A DNA stretch of 64,000 bases. It comes from Solitalea longa (lineage in GTDB: Bacteria > Bacteroidota > Bacteroidia > Sphingobacteriales > Sphingobacteriaceae). The stretch covers positions 310,375 through 374,374 of the forward strand of contig NZ_PQVF01000002.1 of the NCBI RefSeq assembly GCF_002920915.1, given 5' to 3'. The first letter of the stretch is position 1; every line of letters starts with the position of its first letter. The position numbers and the translations under genes were made by a program. Shown here piece by piece: positions 8,555 to 18,546 of the stretch. The notes under the pieces were generated by a model, which did no database searches, was not told the origin of the DNA, and saw only the letters and a program-made list of their open reading frames with translations.

Positions 8555-9565
8555 TTAGCTCAACTTCTCCGCTAGAAGCCTAATCTCCATACTGGGTGAA
8601 ATATTTTCGTACAGGATGGCATAAACCGCCCTGCTGATAGGCATATATACTTTGTGTATACGATTGATCTCATGCAAGCATTTTACGGCATAATACCCTT
8701 CGGCAACCATGTTCATTTCTAACTGTGCTGATTTTACCGAATATCCTTTCCCCAGCATATTTCCAAAGGTGCGGTTACGGCTAAATTGAGAATAGGCCGT
8801 TACCAGTAAATCCCCTAAATAGGCTGAGTCTTTGATATCGCGACCGATCGGATGAACGGCATCTACAAATCTTTTTATTTCTTGTATACTGTTAGAAATT
8901 AACACGGCCTGAAAGTTATCACCATAACCCAAGCCATGACAAATTCCACTTGCAACCGCAAAAATATTTTTAAGCACTGCAGCGTATTCTGTTCCGTATA
9001 TATCATCAGAAACAGTGGTTTTGATATAACGATTTGAAAGGGCTTGCGCGATCAACTGAGCGACTTCAGTATTTTGCGATGCAATTGTTAAGTACGACAG
9101 TTTTTCAAGGGCTACCTCTTCGGCATGACAAGGGCCTGAAATTACCGCTATGTTACTAAATGGCACATTATAGCGCGTATTTAAGTATTCGCCAATAATA
9201 AGATTATCAGAAGGCTCAAAACCCTTTATCGCTGAAACAACTATTTTATCTTTAAAGTCTTCGGCAGAAAGTTCGGCTATAGCTCCTTTTAAGAAAGCTG
9301 CAGGAACCGCCAAAATGATCACATCAACCTTCGCCACTGAACTTTTCAGATCGGATGTTAAATTTTCGGGTTCAATATTAATTTCAACGGAACTCAGGTA
9401 ACGGGGATTATGACGGTACTTTCTCAGGTGATCAATATCCTCCTGATTACGCATCCACCAATAAATAGTATGCTTACGGCTATTATCGGTAAGCATTTTA
9501 ACAATAGCGGTTGCCCAGCTTCCTCCGCCAATAACCAGTATATTCTTCTTCTCTTCAGTCAGCAT
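8555..9565 (-). CDS. gpsA: Glycerol-3-phosphate dehydrogenase [NAD(P)+]
   Basis: A 336-residue cytosolic enzyme that reduces dihydroxyacetone phosphate to sn-glycerol 3-phosphate for phospholipid synthesis. The N-terminal dinucleotide-binding loop is VIGGGSWATAIVKML (residues 11-25); further family segments are AVPAAFLK, SAIKGFEP, ISGPCHAEEV and the catalytic-lysine region YAAVLKNIFAVASGI. Length is typical. It is a single gene with its own likely promoter. Confidence 0.95.
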   Translation of the reverse strand: MLTEEKKNILVIGGGSWATAIVKMLTDNSRKHTIYWWMRNQEDIDHLRKYRHNPRYLSSVEINIEPENLTSDLKSSVAKVDVIILAVPAAFLKGAIAELSAEDFKDKIVVSAIKGFEPSDNLIIGEYLNTRYNVPFSNIAVISGPCHAEEVALEKLSYLTIASQNTEVAQLIAQALSNRYIKTTVSDDIYGTEYAAVLKNIFAVASGICHGLGYGDNFQAVLISNSIQEIKRFVDAVHPIGRDIKDSAYLGDLLVTAYSQFSRNRTFGNMLGKGYSVKSAQLEMNMVAEGYYAVKCLHEINRIHKVYMPISRAVYAILYENISPSMEIRLLAEKLS

Positions 9566-9582
9566 TGTATGGTTTGAGTTCT

Positions 9583-9615
9583 TAAAGGTAAAACAGTCAA
9601 TTAATTGAAGCCAAA
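9583..9615 (-). promoter_or_regulatory. Putative gpsA promoter
   Basis: On the minus strand TTTG (9612-9615) and TACCTTTA (9583-9590) are separated by 21 bp, close to the Bacteroidota -33/-7 pattern; the -7 box differs from TAnnTTTG only at its last base. Confidence 0.4.
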
Positions 9616-9665
9616 ACGTAACCCTATTAATGATATTAAACGGCTGTAATTGATTGTTTCAAAAT

Positions 9666-9703
9666 AAAAATGGCCCAATTTTACATTAAATTAGGCCATT
9701 TTT
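9666..9703 (-). terminator. Terminator of the exporter cluster
   Basis: AAAAATGGCC at the left pairs with GGCCATTTTT at the right around an AT-rich interior that also partly pairs. It lies just past the stop codon of the adaptor gene at 9720 and marks the 3' end of the long minus-strand exporter cluster. Confidence 0.8.
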
Positions 9704-9719
9704 AAGAAATTTTTAAAAA

Positions 9720-11078
9720 CTATTTTTTCTTTTCTCCGGCATACAGCTTGTCTTTTTCAACCTTTTTCACTTTATCTCCACTCTTAAGTGTCTTAGATAC
9801 TGCCAGATACGGACCAGTGATTACCTGATCGCCATCTTTTAAGCCCGACTTAATTTCGATGAAAGAATCGTTCTGAATACCGGTAGTAACATTAACCGAT
9901 TGGGCCACACCGTTACGCATAACAAACACAAGCGGTTGAACCTGATCCAGGGTCTTTTCTGATTTTTTATCATCATTTTTTTGCGGAGCATCTTTGTCCT
10001 TATCATCTTTCTTTTCAGGCTCACGGGTAGTTACTGCCTGAATAGGAACAGAAAGCGAATTAGTCACCTTTTCAGTATGAATGTCTACTGTTGAAGATAA
10101 GCCCGGACGGAAAGGAGATTCCGTGTCGCCTTTTAATAATTGTTCGTATGATGAAGGGATTAAATGTACTTTAACCTGAAAGTTAGTTACCTGGTCAGTG
10201 GTAGCTGTTGAGCTCGCAGTTGAAGCGGAGTTAGCAATTGAAGTAACCACGCCTTTAAACTTCTTACCAAGGAACGCATCCACTTCAATGTCGGCTGTAT
10301 CATTCAAGGAGATACGATTAATATCGTTCTCGTTTACATCAACCACCGCTTCCATACTTTTTAAATCAGCGATACGCATAATTTCGGTACCCTGCATTTG
10401 AGCTGTACCTAATACGCGTTCTCCCTTTTTAACGCTTAATAAAGAAACAATACCATCAATTGGAGAGTAAATAGTTGTTTTGGCAAGATTAACCCCTGAC
10501 TGTTGTAACGAAGCCTGAGTGGAAGCCACATTATAGCGTGAAGCCTGTACACTTTGCTTAGCTGCGCTTACCCTTTGCTTAGCCTCCTCGTACTGAGCCA
10601 ATGCGGCGTCATATTCTGATTGAGAAATTACTTTCTCTTGAAACAGCTTTTGGTTACGATTATACGAAGCTTCGGCATTTTTAAAGGTCGCTTCAGCTGA
10701 TGCTAGTTGAGCCTGGCTGTTGGCCATATTGGCTTTTACTTCATTTACCATCGCTTCAGAACGGCTGTAATCAGAAGCATAAAAATCCGGACGAATTTTA
10801 CATAACAATTGCCCTTTTTTAACTCGGTCACCTTCTTTTACATAAATTTCAACCAACTCGCCTGAAACTTCCGGGCTAAGTTTCACTTCAATTTCCGGCT
10901 GAATTTTACCGCTTGCTGAAACAGTTTCAACAATAGTGAGTTTAGAAACCGGGTCGATCGATACTTCCACCTCATCCTTGCCACCTATCCAACCTTGTTT
11001 CTTACCTACAAATGCAACAATTATTAACAGCGCGACGGCACTTAATAAGTACCATAACATTTTATTACTTTTCTTCAT
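9720..11078 (-). CDS. Efflux periplasmic adaptor (MacA/HlyD family)
   Basis: A 452-residue membrane-fusion protein: an N-terminal membrane anchor (about 8-25), a lipoyl-like half motif VEIYVKEGDRVKKGQLLCKI (about 73-92), a long coiled-coil hairpin rich in Ala, Gln and Glu (about 110-190), the second lipoyl half (TIYSPIDGIVSLLSVKKGERV) and beta-barrel and membrane-proximal domains. It should bridge MacB-type permeases in the inner membrane to the TolC-like channel encoded just upstream. An unusual Lys/Asp-rich insertion (roughly residues 352-380) interrupts the membrane-proximal region. It is the last gene of the exporter cluster. Confidence 0.9.
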   Translation of the reverse strand: MKKSNKMLWYLLSAVALLIIVAFVGKKQGWIGGKDEVEVSIDPVSKLTIVETVSASGKIQPEIEVKLSPEVSGELVEIYVKEGDRVKKGQLLCKIRPDFYASDYSRSEAMVNEVKANMANSQAQLASAEATFKNAEASYNRNQKLFQEKVISQSEYDAALAQYEEAKQRVSAAKQSVQASRYNVASTQASLQQSGVNLAKTTIYSPIDGIVSLLSVKKGERVLGTAQMQGTEIMRIADLKSMEAVVDVNENDINRISLNDTADIEVDAFLGKKFKGVVTSIANSASTASSTATTDQVTNFQVKVHLIPSSYEQLLKGDTESPFRPGLSSTVDIHTEKVTNSLSVPIQAVTTREPEKKDDKDKDAPQKNDDKKSEKTLDQVQPLVFVMRNGVAQSVNVTTGIQNDSFIEIKSGLKDGDQVITGPYLAVSKTLKSGDKVKKVEKDKLYAGEKKK

Positions 11079-11112
11079 TTAAGTTTCGTGTTATTGCTGA
11101 TCTATTATTTTA

Positions 11113-12543
11113 TTATAAAGTTAATGGCTTTCCCAGGTAATAATCAATCACTTTGCTTTTAAAAATCATATCGTATTTAGCCTGTAATGCTTCTGATTCT
11201 GCTTTGCTATAATTAGTTTTAGCAATATTCAGGTCCAAACTGTTGATCAAACCTACATCAAAACGTTTCTGACTGTATTCATAGGCCTTTTTAAGTGATT
11301 CGAAAGATGTTGACGCTGAAGCAAACTTCTTTTCAGCTGCATTTAAATCTACTACTGCTTGAGTTACTGTTTTGTTTAAGGTATTCTTTGCAAACTGCTC
11401 ATTAATAACAGAGTTTTCATAATTAATTTTACTCTTTCTAACACCTGTTCTTATTTGCAAACCATTAAAAATAGGCACACGTAATGTAAATCCAACTCCA
11501 GAACCTAAGTTATTCTTAATTTGCTCAGAAAAACCAATATCTGAAAAGGACACACTTGCATCTGGCCCATAAACAGCAACATTATTACCACCCGGACCAG
11601 GAATATAAAGTCCTGTAGGAGCATCAGGCAATGGAGTTCTTATTGTTTTTTGACCAAGACTAGAATAGTTAGTTGAATAATAACCGCCTAAACTTAAGGT
11701 TGGCAAATAACCGCCTTTGGCAACAGACAATGACTTTTCTGAAGCCATACGTTGGTACTCCAGTCTTTTAATTTCAGGATTGATCTTAAGCGCTTCTGAA
11801 TACACTGCCATTGAATTGTACTTAGTTTCGATATTCATAAGTTCGACTTCTGAGGGTCTTACAATTTCAAATGGCTTATCAGCATCAATACTTAATAATT
11901 GACGAAGATTCAACAACGATATTGTTAGCTGGCTTTGAGCCGTAGTTAAATTAAACTCATCAACAGATTGTTGAGCTTTGAACTGAAGAAAATCTGCTTC
12001 AGTAATTGATCCTACATCGGCCTTTTTCTTTGCAACTTCAACTTGCCCTTGACTAACTGTTAATTGGTTTTCATAATTACGAACCAACTCCTGATTAAAC
12101 AAAGTGGTTAAGAATTCCGAAACCACATTTAAAGTAATGTCTTGCTTAATTTTCTCAACATTACTTTGCTGCGACATCAAAGAATATTTATTCTGTTTAA
12201 TCAAATTCAACTTTTGTAGGCCAGAGAATAAAACAACCTCTGCATTGAGCGAAAGATTGGTTGAATTCAAGCTCTGATCAACATAAAGATTGGTTTGAGG
12301 GTTAATATTACGGCCCTTATTAAAATTTTGACTAGCCTGACCATTAATACTTGGAAGTAAGTTATACTTTGATTCAGTTAAATCTTCTTCTGTAATGGCC
12401 ATATTAAATGCCGCCTGTTTTATTGTTAAATTATGTTCTAAAGCATAATTAACACATTGCTCTAAAGTGAATTTCTCTTGAGCTCGCGCACTATTTAACA
12501 GTAAAATACTTGATGCAATGAATAAGGATAGTGACTTTTTCAA
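11113..12543 (-). CDS. TolC-family outer membrane efflux protein
   Basis: An outer membrane factor of about 476 residues with the two-repeat helical layout of TolC (FTLEQCVNYALEHN at the mature start; repeated LNLR/YNSMAVYSEALK segments; NSLDLNIAKTNYSKAESEALQAKYD near the end). I chose a TTG at 12543 because it gives KKSLSLFIASSILLLNSARAQ, a clean signal peptide. The first ATG is at 12663; using it would overlap the ATPase gene stop by 20 bp and bury the signal peptide about 40 residues inside. It forms the exit duct for the adaptor and permeases of this cluster. Confidence 0.88.
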   Translation of the reverse strand: MKKSLSLFIASSILLLNSARAQEKFTLEQCVNYALEHNLTIKQAAFNMAITEEDLTESKYNLLPSINGQASQNFNKGRNINPQTNLYVDQSLNSTNLSLNAEVVLFSGLQKLNLIKQNKYSLMSQQSNVEKIKQDITLNVVSEFLTTLFNQELVRNYENQLTVSQGQVEVAKKKADVGSITEADFLQFKAQQSVDEFNLTTAQSQLTISLLNLRQLLSIDADKPFEIVRPSEVELMNIETKYNSMAVYSEALKINPEIKRLEYQRMASEKSLSVAKGGYLPTLSLGGYYSTNYSSLGQKTIRTPLPDAPTGLYIPGPGGNNVAVYGPDASVSFSDIGFSEQIKNNLGSGVGFTLRVPIFNGLQIRTGVRKSKINYENSVINEQFAKNTLNKTVTQAVVDLNAAEKKFASASTSFESLKKAYEYSQKRFDVGLINSLDLNIAKTNYSKAESEALQAKYDMIFKSKVIDYYLGKPLTL

Positions 12544-12643
12544 GGTATTTAAATTATTTGAGGCTGAAACTAAATATATTTTTTTTAATAGAAGATATTT
12601 CTTTAAAGCTGGAGCCGTAATTTTTTGGTTACAGCTATCAAAA

Positions 12644-13309
12644 CTATAAGGCAATTTTCCCATCTAAAAGATTTATTGTTCGTGAACCATATGACGCGTT
12701 CTTTTCCGAATGGGTTACTTGTATAATGGTCACACCTTCTTCTTTATTTAATCGGGTAAACAAATCCATAATTTCTTCACCTTGCTTGGAGTTGAGATTC
12801 CCGGTTGGCTCATCCGCTAAGATTAGCTTTGGCTTGGTAATAACGGCTCTGGCGATACCCACTAATTGCTGTTGTCCTCCTGACAATTGCTCCGGAAACA
12901 AATCTTTCTTCCCCACAATCTGAAATCGGTCTAATATATCTGCAACCATTGCCTTACGCTCTGCTGAACTTATTTTGTGATACAACAATGGCGTTTCAAT
13001 ATTCTCATAAACTGTTAATTCATCAATTAAATGATACGCCTGGAATACAAAACCAATGTGCTTTTTATATAGTTCAGAACGTTGTTTCTCTTTCAATGTA
13101 AAAACAGATTCTCCTTCAAAAAAATATTCTCCTTCCGATGGATCATCAATCATTCCCATCAAATGTAATAAGGTCGACTTCCCCGAACCTGAGGGCCCCA
13201 TGATGGAAACAAACTCGCCTTCATTGATTTCAATATCAATATGACGCAGAATATGCGCTTTTGCCGATCCATTCGAATACCACTTTGATATATCTTTTAA
13301 CCTTATCAT
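12644..13309 (-). CDS. ABC transporter ATP-binding protein (MacB/LolD type), copy 1
   Basis: A 221-residue stand-alone ATPase: Walker A GPSGSGKST (about 38-46), signature LSGGQQQ, Walker [12 protein letters not shown]-loop VTHSE. The [15 protein letters not shown] segment is typical of the MacB/LolD group that powers FtsX-like permeases. In the LolD-type signature the Gln-Gln pair is followed by LVGIARA, where most relatives have RVAIARA. It lies between a permease (upstream) and the TolC gene (downstream). Confidence 0.93.
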   Translation of the reverse strand: MIRLKDISKWYSNGSAKAHILRHIDIEINEGEFVSIMGPSGSGKSTLLHLMGMIDDPSEGEYFFEGESVFTLKEKQRSELYKKHIGFVFQAYHLIDELTVYENIETPLLYHKISSAERKAMVADILDRFQIVGKKDLFPEQLSGGQQQLVGIARAVITKPKLILADEPTGNLNSKQGEEIMDLFTRLNKEEGVTIIQVTHSEKNASYGSRTINLLDGKIAL

Positions 13310-13399
13310 TGTTTACAGGTTTTAGCCATTGGCTGTTAGCTAATGGTTTATAGTTTTAAAATCTTATTATTTGGAATGAACTAATAGCCAATAGCTTCT

Positions 13400-15784
13400 T
13401 TATTCTGTCCTTAAACTTTTCACCGGATTGGCCAAAGCGGCCTTAATAGCCTGATAGCTTACGGTCAATAAAGCAATGCCAACGGCGACAATGCCCGCCA
13501 GGGCAAAAATCCACCATGATATTTCCATCCTGTATTGAAACTTCTGCAGCCATTGAGACATAAAATAATAGGCAAAAGGTGTTGAAAACACGAGTGAAAT
13601 GACCATTAATAAAACAAAGTCTTTAGACAAAAGCCCCCACAAATTAAAAACTGTGGCTCCCAGCACTTTTCTTACGCCAATTTCTTTGGTTCGCTGCTCG
13701 GCCATAAATGAAGCTAATCCGAAAAGACCTAAACAAGAAATAAATATAGCCAGAACTGCAAAGATCGATGCCAATTTTCCAATTCGTTGTTCATCATTGA
13801 ACTTAGAGGCATATTCCTGATCAATAAACCTGAATTGAAAAGGAGATCCGGGATCATACTTTTTAAACACGACCTCAATTGCTGCCAGTGCTTCTTTTGT
13901 ACTTTTATCAGGATTGATCTTTATGTTAAAAACTGATGCCCAGTTATAATTCAGCATAAACACGGTCCTGAAAACAGGTTCATAAGGTGAAGTCATTACC
14001 AGGTCTTTAACAACGCCGATAACTTTAAAGGGTTGTCCATCACACTTTACAATTTCACCTACGGGGTTTTTCAGATGCATAAAAGAAGCTGCTGCTTCAT
14101 TAATAATCATGGCGGTGGTATCCGAAGGGTAAACTCGCGAAAAGTCTCTGCCTTCTTTCAATTGCCAGCCGATAGTTTTACCGAAATCATGACTCACAGC
14201 TACCGTTCCGAAGTTACCCTGTTCGCCCGGCTGCATCCCTTTCCATTCGTAACCATTATTAACAGCCCAAAGGTCGGTGCTGGGATTGGATGATTGAGCC
14301 ATTTCAGTAACCATACCCGTTTTAAGCAGATCATCGCGTAATGCATTATAATGACTGCAGATGGTTTCCGAGAAAATAGGCACATAGATCAACCCTTCGC
14401 GGCTATAGCCTACAGGCCGGTTTTGCGCATGCTGAATTTGGCGAAACACGATAGCCGTACCAATGATTAACACTATAGATACTGTAAACTGTATAACCAC
14501 CAAAACCTTTCGAGGAATTGACGCCAAACGGCCTGCTCTTAATTTTCCCTTAAGCACCTTTACCGGCTGAAACGACGAAAGATAAAGGGCTGGATAACTG
14601 CCTGAAACAATTCCGGTAAATAAGCTGAATGTGATACATAAAATCCAAAACAGCGGGTTAGCCCACAGGATCTGCATTTTTTTGTCCGCTATCCCATTAA
14701 ACAATGGTAAGGAAAGCTGCACAATTACAAGGGCCAATACAAATGAAAAAAGTGTAACCAACAACGATTCACTAAAGAATTGGGATATAAGCTGAGAACG
14801 CAATGAACCAACAGCCTTGCGAATGCCTACTTCCTTTGCTCGTTTTTCGGAGCGGGCTGTGCTCAGGTTCATAAAGTTAATACAGGCCAGTAACAACACG
14901 AACAGCCCAATAATTCCGAACAGCCAAACAAAAGTGATACGCCCCCCATTATTTACTCCATTTTCAAAATTGCTGTATAAATGCCAGTTGCGCATCGGAT
15001 GAAGAAAGATCTCAGGTTTAAACGCGGCATCTTCTTTGGTCACCTTGTTGAGTTTAACATTTTTGATCTTCTTCGAAACCTGCTCCATATCGGCGTTATC
15101 GGCAATTTGAGCATAACAAATAAATGAGTTATTCCTCCATGGGTTGGTTTCTTTTTCCTCCCAATGCTGGTCGTCGATAAATTTTTTCCATGGAATAATG
15201 AACTTAAGGTTTGTAAATTCTGAGTTATAAGGCAGATCTTGATAAACACCTGTTACTTTTAAATCAAAGCGATTTTGAAAGTTGATGACTTTATTCATCG
15301 GATCCTCATTGCCAAAAAATGATTTGGCCAATGAAGCAGAAAGTAAAATTGAAGATGGATCTTTTAACCCATCTCTCGAGCCTTTCAGCATAGTTAGCGA
15401 GAGCATTTCTGTAACTTGGGGTTCAAAGAAATTTCCTCTTGGAAGTAATTTTTTATCCTTGTACGACAAAGCATGTTCGCCTTCCCATGAGCACATCGTC
15501 ACATACTTAAAATCGCTACCATACTTGGCTTTAATTTCATCACCCAAAACATAAGGAACTGCTCTTTGGGTTCCTTTAAAACCATTAAAGGTTTGGTTTT
15601 GCCAAACTGCTGCAATTTTATCATAGTTTTTGAAACTCTTGTTAAACGATAACTCATCCCAAATCCATAAACCTATAAGTATTGCCACCGCCATACCAAC
15701 AGCCAATCCTCCTATATTAATAAAGGAGTATACCTTGTGCCTCGAAAGGTTTCTAAGTGCTATTTTTATATAATTTCTTAACAT
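13400..15784 (-). CDS. MacB/FtsX-type ABC permease 1
   Basis: A 794-residue permease with the layout N-terminal helix (MLRNYIKIALRNLSRHKVYSFINIGGLAVGMA), a ~250-residue periplasmic domain, an FtsX core (GLFVLLLACINFMNLSTARSEKRAKEVGIRKAVG and two more helices), a second periplasmic domain, and a second FtsX core ending NPVKSLRTE. The EVGIRK/EIGVRK coupling motifs, once per FtsX core, contact the ATPase. Such proteins transmit ATP hydrolysis to periplasmic substrates rather than moving them through the membrane. It is the permease closest to ATPase copy 1, 90 bp upstream of it. Confidence 0.92.
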   Translation of the reverse strand: MLRNYIKIALRNLSRHKVYSFINIGGLAVGMAVAILIGLWIWDELSFNKSFKNYDKIAAVWQNQTFNGFKGTQRAVPYVLGDEIKAKYGSDFKYVTMCSWEGEHALSYKDKKLLPRGNFFEPQVTEMLSLTMLKGSRDGLKDPSSILLSASLAKSFFGNEDPMNKVINFQNRFDLKVTGVYQDLPYNSEFTNLKFIIPWKKFIDDQHWEEKETNPWRNNSFICYAQIADNADMEQVSKKIKNVKLNKVTKEDAAFKPEIFLHPMRNWHLYSNFENGVNNGGRITFVWLFGIIGLFVLLLACINFMNLSTARSEKRAKEVGIRKAVGSLRSQLISQFFSESLLVTLFSFVLALVIVQLSLPLFNGIADKKMQILWANPLFWILCITFSLFTGIVSGSYPALYLSSFQPVKVLKGKLRAGRLASIPRKVLVVIQFTVSIVLIIGTAIVFRQIQHAQNRPVGYSREGLIYVPIFSETICSHYNALRDDLLKTGMVTEMAQSSNPSTDLWAVNNGYEWKGMQPGEQGNFGTVAVSHDFGKTIGWQLKEGRDFSRVYPSDTTAMIINEAAASFMHLKNPVGEIVKCDGQPFKVIGVVKDLVMTSPYEPVFRTVFMLNYNWASVFNIKINPDKSTKEALAAIEVVFKKYDPGSPFQFRFIDQEYASKFNDEQRIGKLASIFAVLAIFISCLGLFGLASFMAEQRTKEIGVRKVLGATVFNLWGLLSKDFVLLMVISLVFSTPFAYYFMSQWLQKFQYRMEISWWIFALAGIVAVGIALLTVSYQAIKAALANPVKSLRTE

Positions 15785-15815
15785 AGCTTTTATACATTCG
15801 TTATTAAGTTATGAA

Positions 15816-15929
15816 TGTCACACTAAGCGGAGTCGAAGCGTGTTGCATTTAGCCTTCGACTACGCTCAGGCTGACTCTTTTGAACATGTCTCGCTGAGCA
15901 AGACCCATTCGTCACGCTGAGCGAAAGCG
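15816..15929. repeat. REP-like palindrome cluster touching the stop of permease 2
   Basis: Four half-elements of a CTTCGACTACGCTCAG / CTGAGCGAAGTCGAAG pair: 15816-15840, 15851-15875, about 15898-15909 and 15911-15929. The arms can fold into hairpins of up to about 16 bp. The last element ends directly at the permease stop codon (15930). Confidence 0.75.
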
Positions 15930-18377
15930 TTACTCTGTTTTCAAACTGTTTACCGGATTTGTAATTGCAGCCTTAATAGCCTGAAAGCTTACGGTCACTA
16001 ATGCAATAACTGCTGCCAATAAACCGGCAACAATAAACATCCACCAGCCAATATTTATCCGATAGGCAAAATCCTGCAACCATTTGTCCATTGCATACCA
16101 AGCTATTGGGAAGGCAATGATGGTTGCAATAAGCACTGGTTTCAAAAAGTCTTTAGATAGCAGTAAAACAATATTGCTAATACTGGCTCCCAACACTTTT
16201 CTGATACCGATTTCCTTAATGCGCTGCTCGGCAGAGTAAGTTGCTAAACCGAATAATCCTAAACAAGAAATCAAGATGGCTATGAGAGTGAAATAACTTA
16301 CGATGGAAGAAAGCCGTTCTTCCGATTGGAAGTTTTTTGCAAAGTCTGCATCTAAAAAACTGTATTCAAATGGCTCGGCTGGATTAAGTTTTTGCCATTT
16401 GCGTTCTATTGAGGTTAAAACTGAATGGATATTCTCTGCAGTAGCATGAACAATCAGGTAGTTATAGCCATCTGTTACCAATCTGAATGCAAAGGGCTTT
16501 ATTTCGTTATGCAGGTCCTCGAAATTAAAATCATTAACCACACCCACAATTGTGAATGGCATAGATTGTCCTTGCCAATCCCAATTCAGCGTTTTTCCAA
16601 TTGCTTCCTGCGGATTTTTGAAGCCTAATTCAGCAATAACTTTATGATTTACCACTAATCGGTCATTGGTATCAGCTTTAAACTCGGTTGTAAATAAACG
16701 GCCGGCGAGTGGTTTTATGTCCAAGGTCTGTAGTAGATTATCATCCACATAGTTCATAAAAATATTTTTCGCCTCATTAACAGTTTCTTCAGAGCGATAC
16801 AAATTCATATCACTGGGGTTCATAATCCCAGGGTAATAATAGCAGGCTCCAACCGAACGTATTTGTGTTTCTTTTTTGAGCTCATTTTTTAACGGCTCAT
16901 AAATTTGTTTTGCCAATGATGTTCGTAAAGGAACGATCACCTGTTGTTCACGTTGAAATCCCAGATCCTTTGAACGCATGAAATGCATCTGACTGTAGAT
17001 AACAATAGAAGAAACTATGAGTACCACTGAGATAACAAACTGGAATACGACCAAAAACTTACGAACAGAAACCGCCGCCATTGTATTTGACAACTTACCC
17101 TTTAACGCCTTAACCGGTTTTAATGATGATAAATACCAGGCGGGGTAGCTTCCTGCCACCACACCTGCAATTAACGAAAAGATGAAAAAGCCGATAATAA
17201 GAAGATAATGCTGCTCAAATGAAAAGGTAATTTCCCTGCCCGAAACCTGTGCAAACAATGGAACCAATACTCGTGTAACAACCAAAGCAAAGCCAAAGGC
17301 AAACAAGCTCATTAATATCGATTCACTTAAAAACTGCCGTACCAAAGCCAATTTTTCTGCTCCTAACACTTTACGAACACCTACTTCAGCTGAGCGTTTT
17401 GCCGAGCGGGCAGTTGACAAATTCATAAAGTTAATGCAGGCAATCAGTAAAGTGAACAACGCGATGGATGCCAGTATGTAAAGATAGGTTACACTTCCAG
17501 GCGACGTTACTGTATTTTTTAGTCCTGATGCCAGGTGGATTTCGGTTAGTGGAGTAATCGTGAACTTTCTTCCTAAACCTACCTTTTTCAAAGCTTCGCC
17601 CAAATATTTATTTACAAACGAGGGAAACTTCGATTCTAAGGTTTTGGCGCTGGCATTTGGTTTTAAACGAAAATAGGTAAAGAACATATTGTGGGTGATC
17701 AAATCAGACGATTGGCGATTGATCAACTGTTCCATTGCACCGCCCCTCATCGACATAAAAAAACGTGCATTTATATGCGAGGGCTTTTTACCTTGCAAAA
17801 AAACACCTGTTACTTTAAAGTCGCTTTCGCCGTTAGTGTTACTGTTAATATGAATTACCTTATCTAAAGCCGATTCGTTGCCGAATATTTTCGTAGCTAT
17901 TTCTTCCGAAATCACTAATGAATTAGGCTCAGACAATGCTTTAAGCGGATTTCCTTCTTTAAACTGATACTTAAAAACATCGAAAAAAGTAGAGTCGGCT
18001 AAGAAACCACGATTTTCATAAAAAGGCTTAAGCGTTCCTTTATCATTATACTGAAACAGGGTTTTGTCATCAACAAAAGTCTGCAGTAGGCGAGTGGTTT
18101 GTTCAATTTCCGGAAATACCTCTTGCATGGTTTTAGCCATTGGCGCAGCTGCTGTTGCCGACGGAGACTCCTTTCCATCTTTAACAAACACGGTATTCAA
18201 TTGATAAATCCGGTCTGCATTTTTATAATGCTTATCGTAACTCAATTCATTGCTCAAATACAACGCAATGAGCAAACAACTGGTTAAACCTATTGCCAAA
18301 CCGAACACATTGATAAAAGTGAACGCTTTATTCTTCTTAAAACCTCGCCAGGCTATTTTTATATAATTTCTTAGCAT
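15930..18377 (-). CDS. MacB/FtsX-type ABC permease 2
   Basis: About 815 residues. The frame is open to 18461, but homology to its neighbours starts at MLRNYIKIAWRGFKKNKAFTFINVFGLAIGL, so the ATG at 18377 is chosen; the extension translates REP sequence. Two FtsX cores (NFMNLSTARSAKRSAEVGVRKVLGA and EQRIKEIGIRKVLGA) bracket a second periplasmic domain; the C-terminus NPVNSLKTE is a variant of the NPVKSLRTE seen in the other five. The family role is mechanotransmission to periplasmic or envelope substrates; the specific substrate is unknown. Confidence 0.92.
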   Translation of the reverse strand: MLRNYIKIAWRGFKKNKAFTFINVFGLAIGLTSCLLIALYLSNELSYDKHYKNADRIYQLNTVFVKDGKESPSATAAAPMAKTMQEVFPEIEQTTRLLQTFVDDKTLFQYNDKGTLKPFYENRGFLADSTFFDVFKYQFKEGNPLKALSEPNSLVISEEIATKIFGNESALDKVIHINSNTNGESDFKVTGVFLQGKKPSHINARFFMSMRGGAMEQLINRQSSDLITHNMFFTYFRLKPNASAKTLESKFPSFVNKYLGEALKKVGLGRKFTITPLTEIHLASGLKNTVTSPGSVTYLYILASIALFTLLIACINFMNLSTARSAKRSAEVGVRKVLGAEKLALVRQFLSESILMSLFAFGFALVVTRVLVPLFAQVSGREITFSFEQHYLLIIGFFIFSLIAGVVAGSYPAWYLSSLKPVKALKGKLSNTMAAVSVRKFLVVFQFVISVVLIVSSIVIYSQMHFMRSKDLGFQREQQVIVPLRTSLAKQIYEPLKNELKKETQIRSVGACYYYPGIMNPSDMNLYRSEETVNEAKNIFMNYVDDNLLQTLDIKPLAGRLFTTEFKADTNDRLVVNHKVIAELGFKNPQEAIGKTLNWDWQGQSMPFTIVGVVNDFNFEDLHNEIKPFAFRLVTDGYNYLIVHATAENIHSVLTSIERKWQKLNPAEPFEYSFLDADFAKNFQSEERLSSIVSYFTLIAILISCLGLFGLATYSAEQRIKEIGIRKVLGASISNIVLLLSKDFLKPVLIATIIAFPIAWYAMDKWLQDFAYRINIGWWMFIVAGLLAAVIALVTVSFQAIKAAITNPVNSLKTE

Positions 18378-18407
18378 ACTTTTTAAGTATTTAGCTTTTA
18401 TGCATTT

Positions 18408-18546
18408 GCCTTCGACTACGCTCAGGCGGACACTATTGATCGAAGTCCATGCGTATTGCATTTGGCCTTCGACTACGCCAGGCTGACCTTATTGGAAGTG
18501 TCTCGTTGAACACAATTCATTTATCAGGCTGAGCGAAGTCGAAGCC
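18408..18546. repeat. REP-like palindrome cluster touching the stop of permease 3
   Basis: Elements at 18408-18431, 18464-18487 and 18523-18546 belong to the same CTTCGACTACGCTCAG family; the last ends at the stop codon of the gene beginning at 18547. One copy has lost two bases (GACTACGCCAGG). Confidence 0.75.
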